A stretch of 64,000 nt of DNA from Chitinophagales bacterium. Its GTDB lineage: Bacteria > Bacteroidota > Bacteroidia > Chitinophagales > CAIODY01. Positions 63,497-64,000 of this stretch are shown piece by piece (positions within the stretch are counted from its first letter, which is position 1; each line of letters starts with the position of its first letter). The position numbers and the translations under genes are program-made. The notes beneath the pieces are model-generated. The model made no database searches. It was not told where the DNA came from and was given only the letters and a program-made list of their open reading frames with translations. The stretch lies in assembly GCA_947449695.1 (NCBI GenBank), contig CANFST010000009.1, forward strand, positions 20,334 through 84,333. Reading direction: 5' to 3'.

Positions 63497-63823
63497 TTAA
63501 TTTGATCTTGCTTTAGCATCTAAAATCATTTGCAATTTTTGCAGTTTCCCAGCCCAGAATTTATCAAAATAATCGATGAAATCCTGAATCTCATCAAAGC
63601 CATCTTGCTGCAAGGTGCAATAGCGTTCTCTACCAATATTTTTGATAGTGATGAAACCTGCGCCATACAATACTTTCACATGCTTTGAAACCGCAGGGCG
63701 ACTCATCTCAAAATTTTCAGCTAATGAGTTTATGGTCATATTGTTTTTCGACAGCAGCATCAGCATTTGTCTTCGGCTGGGGTCGGCAATCACCTGAAAA
63801 GCATCTAATGTTTGCATTCTCAT
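63497..63823 (-). CDS. ArsR-family transcriptional regulator
   Basis: The 108-residue winged helix shows the ArsR pattern: TLDAFQVIADPSRRQMLMLL, NMTINSLAENFEMSRPAVSK, HVKVLYGAGFITIKNIGRER. No metal-binding Cys motif is present, so it is likely a non-metal member. Such genes precede SRPBCC and DinB genes in Bacteroidota and regulate them. The ATG overlaps the stop of the upstream SRPBCC gene (ATGA). Confidence 0.93.
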   Translation of the reverse strand: MRMQTLDAFQVIADPSRRQMLMLLSKNNMTINSLAENFEMSRPAVSKHVKVLYGAGFITIKNIGRERYCTLQQDGFDEIQDFIDYFDKFWAGKLQKLQMILDAKARSN

Positions 63824-64000
63824 TTGTTAGTCGCTTTTAAAAGTTCACCCAATTTGTTGCACAAGAACATCCAGCCAGCGTTGTGTTGCGTTAAGTCTTT
63901 AAACAATTCAAAGCCACTGTGCACCAATAATAATTCTGTGCCGCCATCAATCTGATTTAATGTCCAGCTCACTTTTGAAGTAAAAGGAGTTTTGGTAACC
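63820..64000 (-). CDS. SRPBCC (AHSA1-like) protein, C-terminal part (cut by window edge)
   Basis: On the minus strand the visible 59 residues (VTKTPFTSKVSWTLNQIDGG, ELLLVHSGFELFKDL, NAGWMFLCNKLGELLKATNK) are the C-terminal strand and helix of an AHSA1-like fold. The start lies beyond the window. The TGA overlaps the ArsR ATG by ATGA, so translation of the two is coupled. With ArsR, DinB and the second SRPBCC gene it forms one likely operon. Confidence 0.85.
   Translation of the reverse strand, partial: VTKTPFTSKVSWTLNQIDGGTELLLVHSGFELFKDLTQHNAGWMFLCNKLGELLKATNK

Overview
This window is AT-rich chromosomal DNA from a member of the Bacteroidota, most likely a Chitinophagales/Sphingobacteriia-like environmental bacterium. 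The evidence is five proteins with type IX secretion system (T9SS) C-terminal sorting domains, a fused CcoN-CcoO cbb3 oxidase, a short NuoG, PadR-PspC and SecG/LptE gene neighbourhoods, and Bacteroidota-style promoters (TAnnTTTG at -7, with TTG at about -33). The layout is mostly housekeeping genes interleaved with large secreted proteins. I see no tRNA, rRNA, prophage, intact insertion sequence or CRISPR array.

Region by region: 1-2064 is the C-terminal part of smc. 2065-9667 (minus strand) holds small secreted proteins, an Asp-box T9SS protein, a LegC-type aminotransferase and a Wzi-like outer-membrane barrel. 9793-15930 is a 2045-residue surface protein. 16050-29851 carries purD, another T9SS protein, a peroxiredoxin, a TlpA-like protein, a TPR/transglutaminase protein, queG, lysA, a photolyase, a PhoB-type regulator and a TPR lipoprotein. 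29852-33207 is a disturbed stretch: a frameshifted gene, ten 21-bp tandem repeats, an orphan T9SS tail and twin palindromes. 33208-41755 holds secG, lptE, a sigma-54 activator, padR-pspC and an aspartate kinase. 41836-56997 is a respiratory island. 57057-64000 carries an alcohol dehydrogenase, a nitroreductase, SDR/MerR, a Kelch T9SS protein and an ArsR/DinB/SRPBCC cluster.

The main result is in the respiratory island. Five promoters there appear to share one architecture. They precede a 130-residue protein (followed by doxX and nuoG), ccoG (followed by ccoH, a TauE-like gene, a PAS histidine kinase and a response regulator), ccoS (followed by ccoNO, ccoQ and ccoP), ccoI, and, divergently from ccoI, tryptophanase. 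Each has two FNR/CRP-like boxes, nTGAYnnnnRTYAn, with centres exactly 22 bp apart, the nearer one 36.5 bp upstream of the final G of the -7 element. The ccoI/tnaA pair uses one pair of boxes in mirror image. The obvious candidate regulator, encoded in the island, is an unusual single-chain protein joining a receiver domain to a CRP/FNR domain, next to a soluble PAS histidine kinase. I propose a self-amplifying redox or oxygen circuit in which the cytochrome-oxidase assembly operon also carries its own sensor and regulator.

Two genes (2065-2473 and 30253-31148) each look broken by one base in or beside a short homopolymer. They may be sequencing errors, phase variation or real decay.
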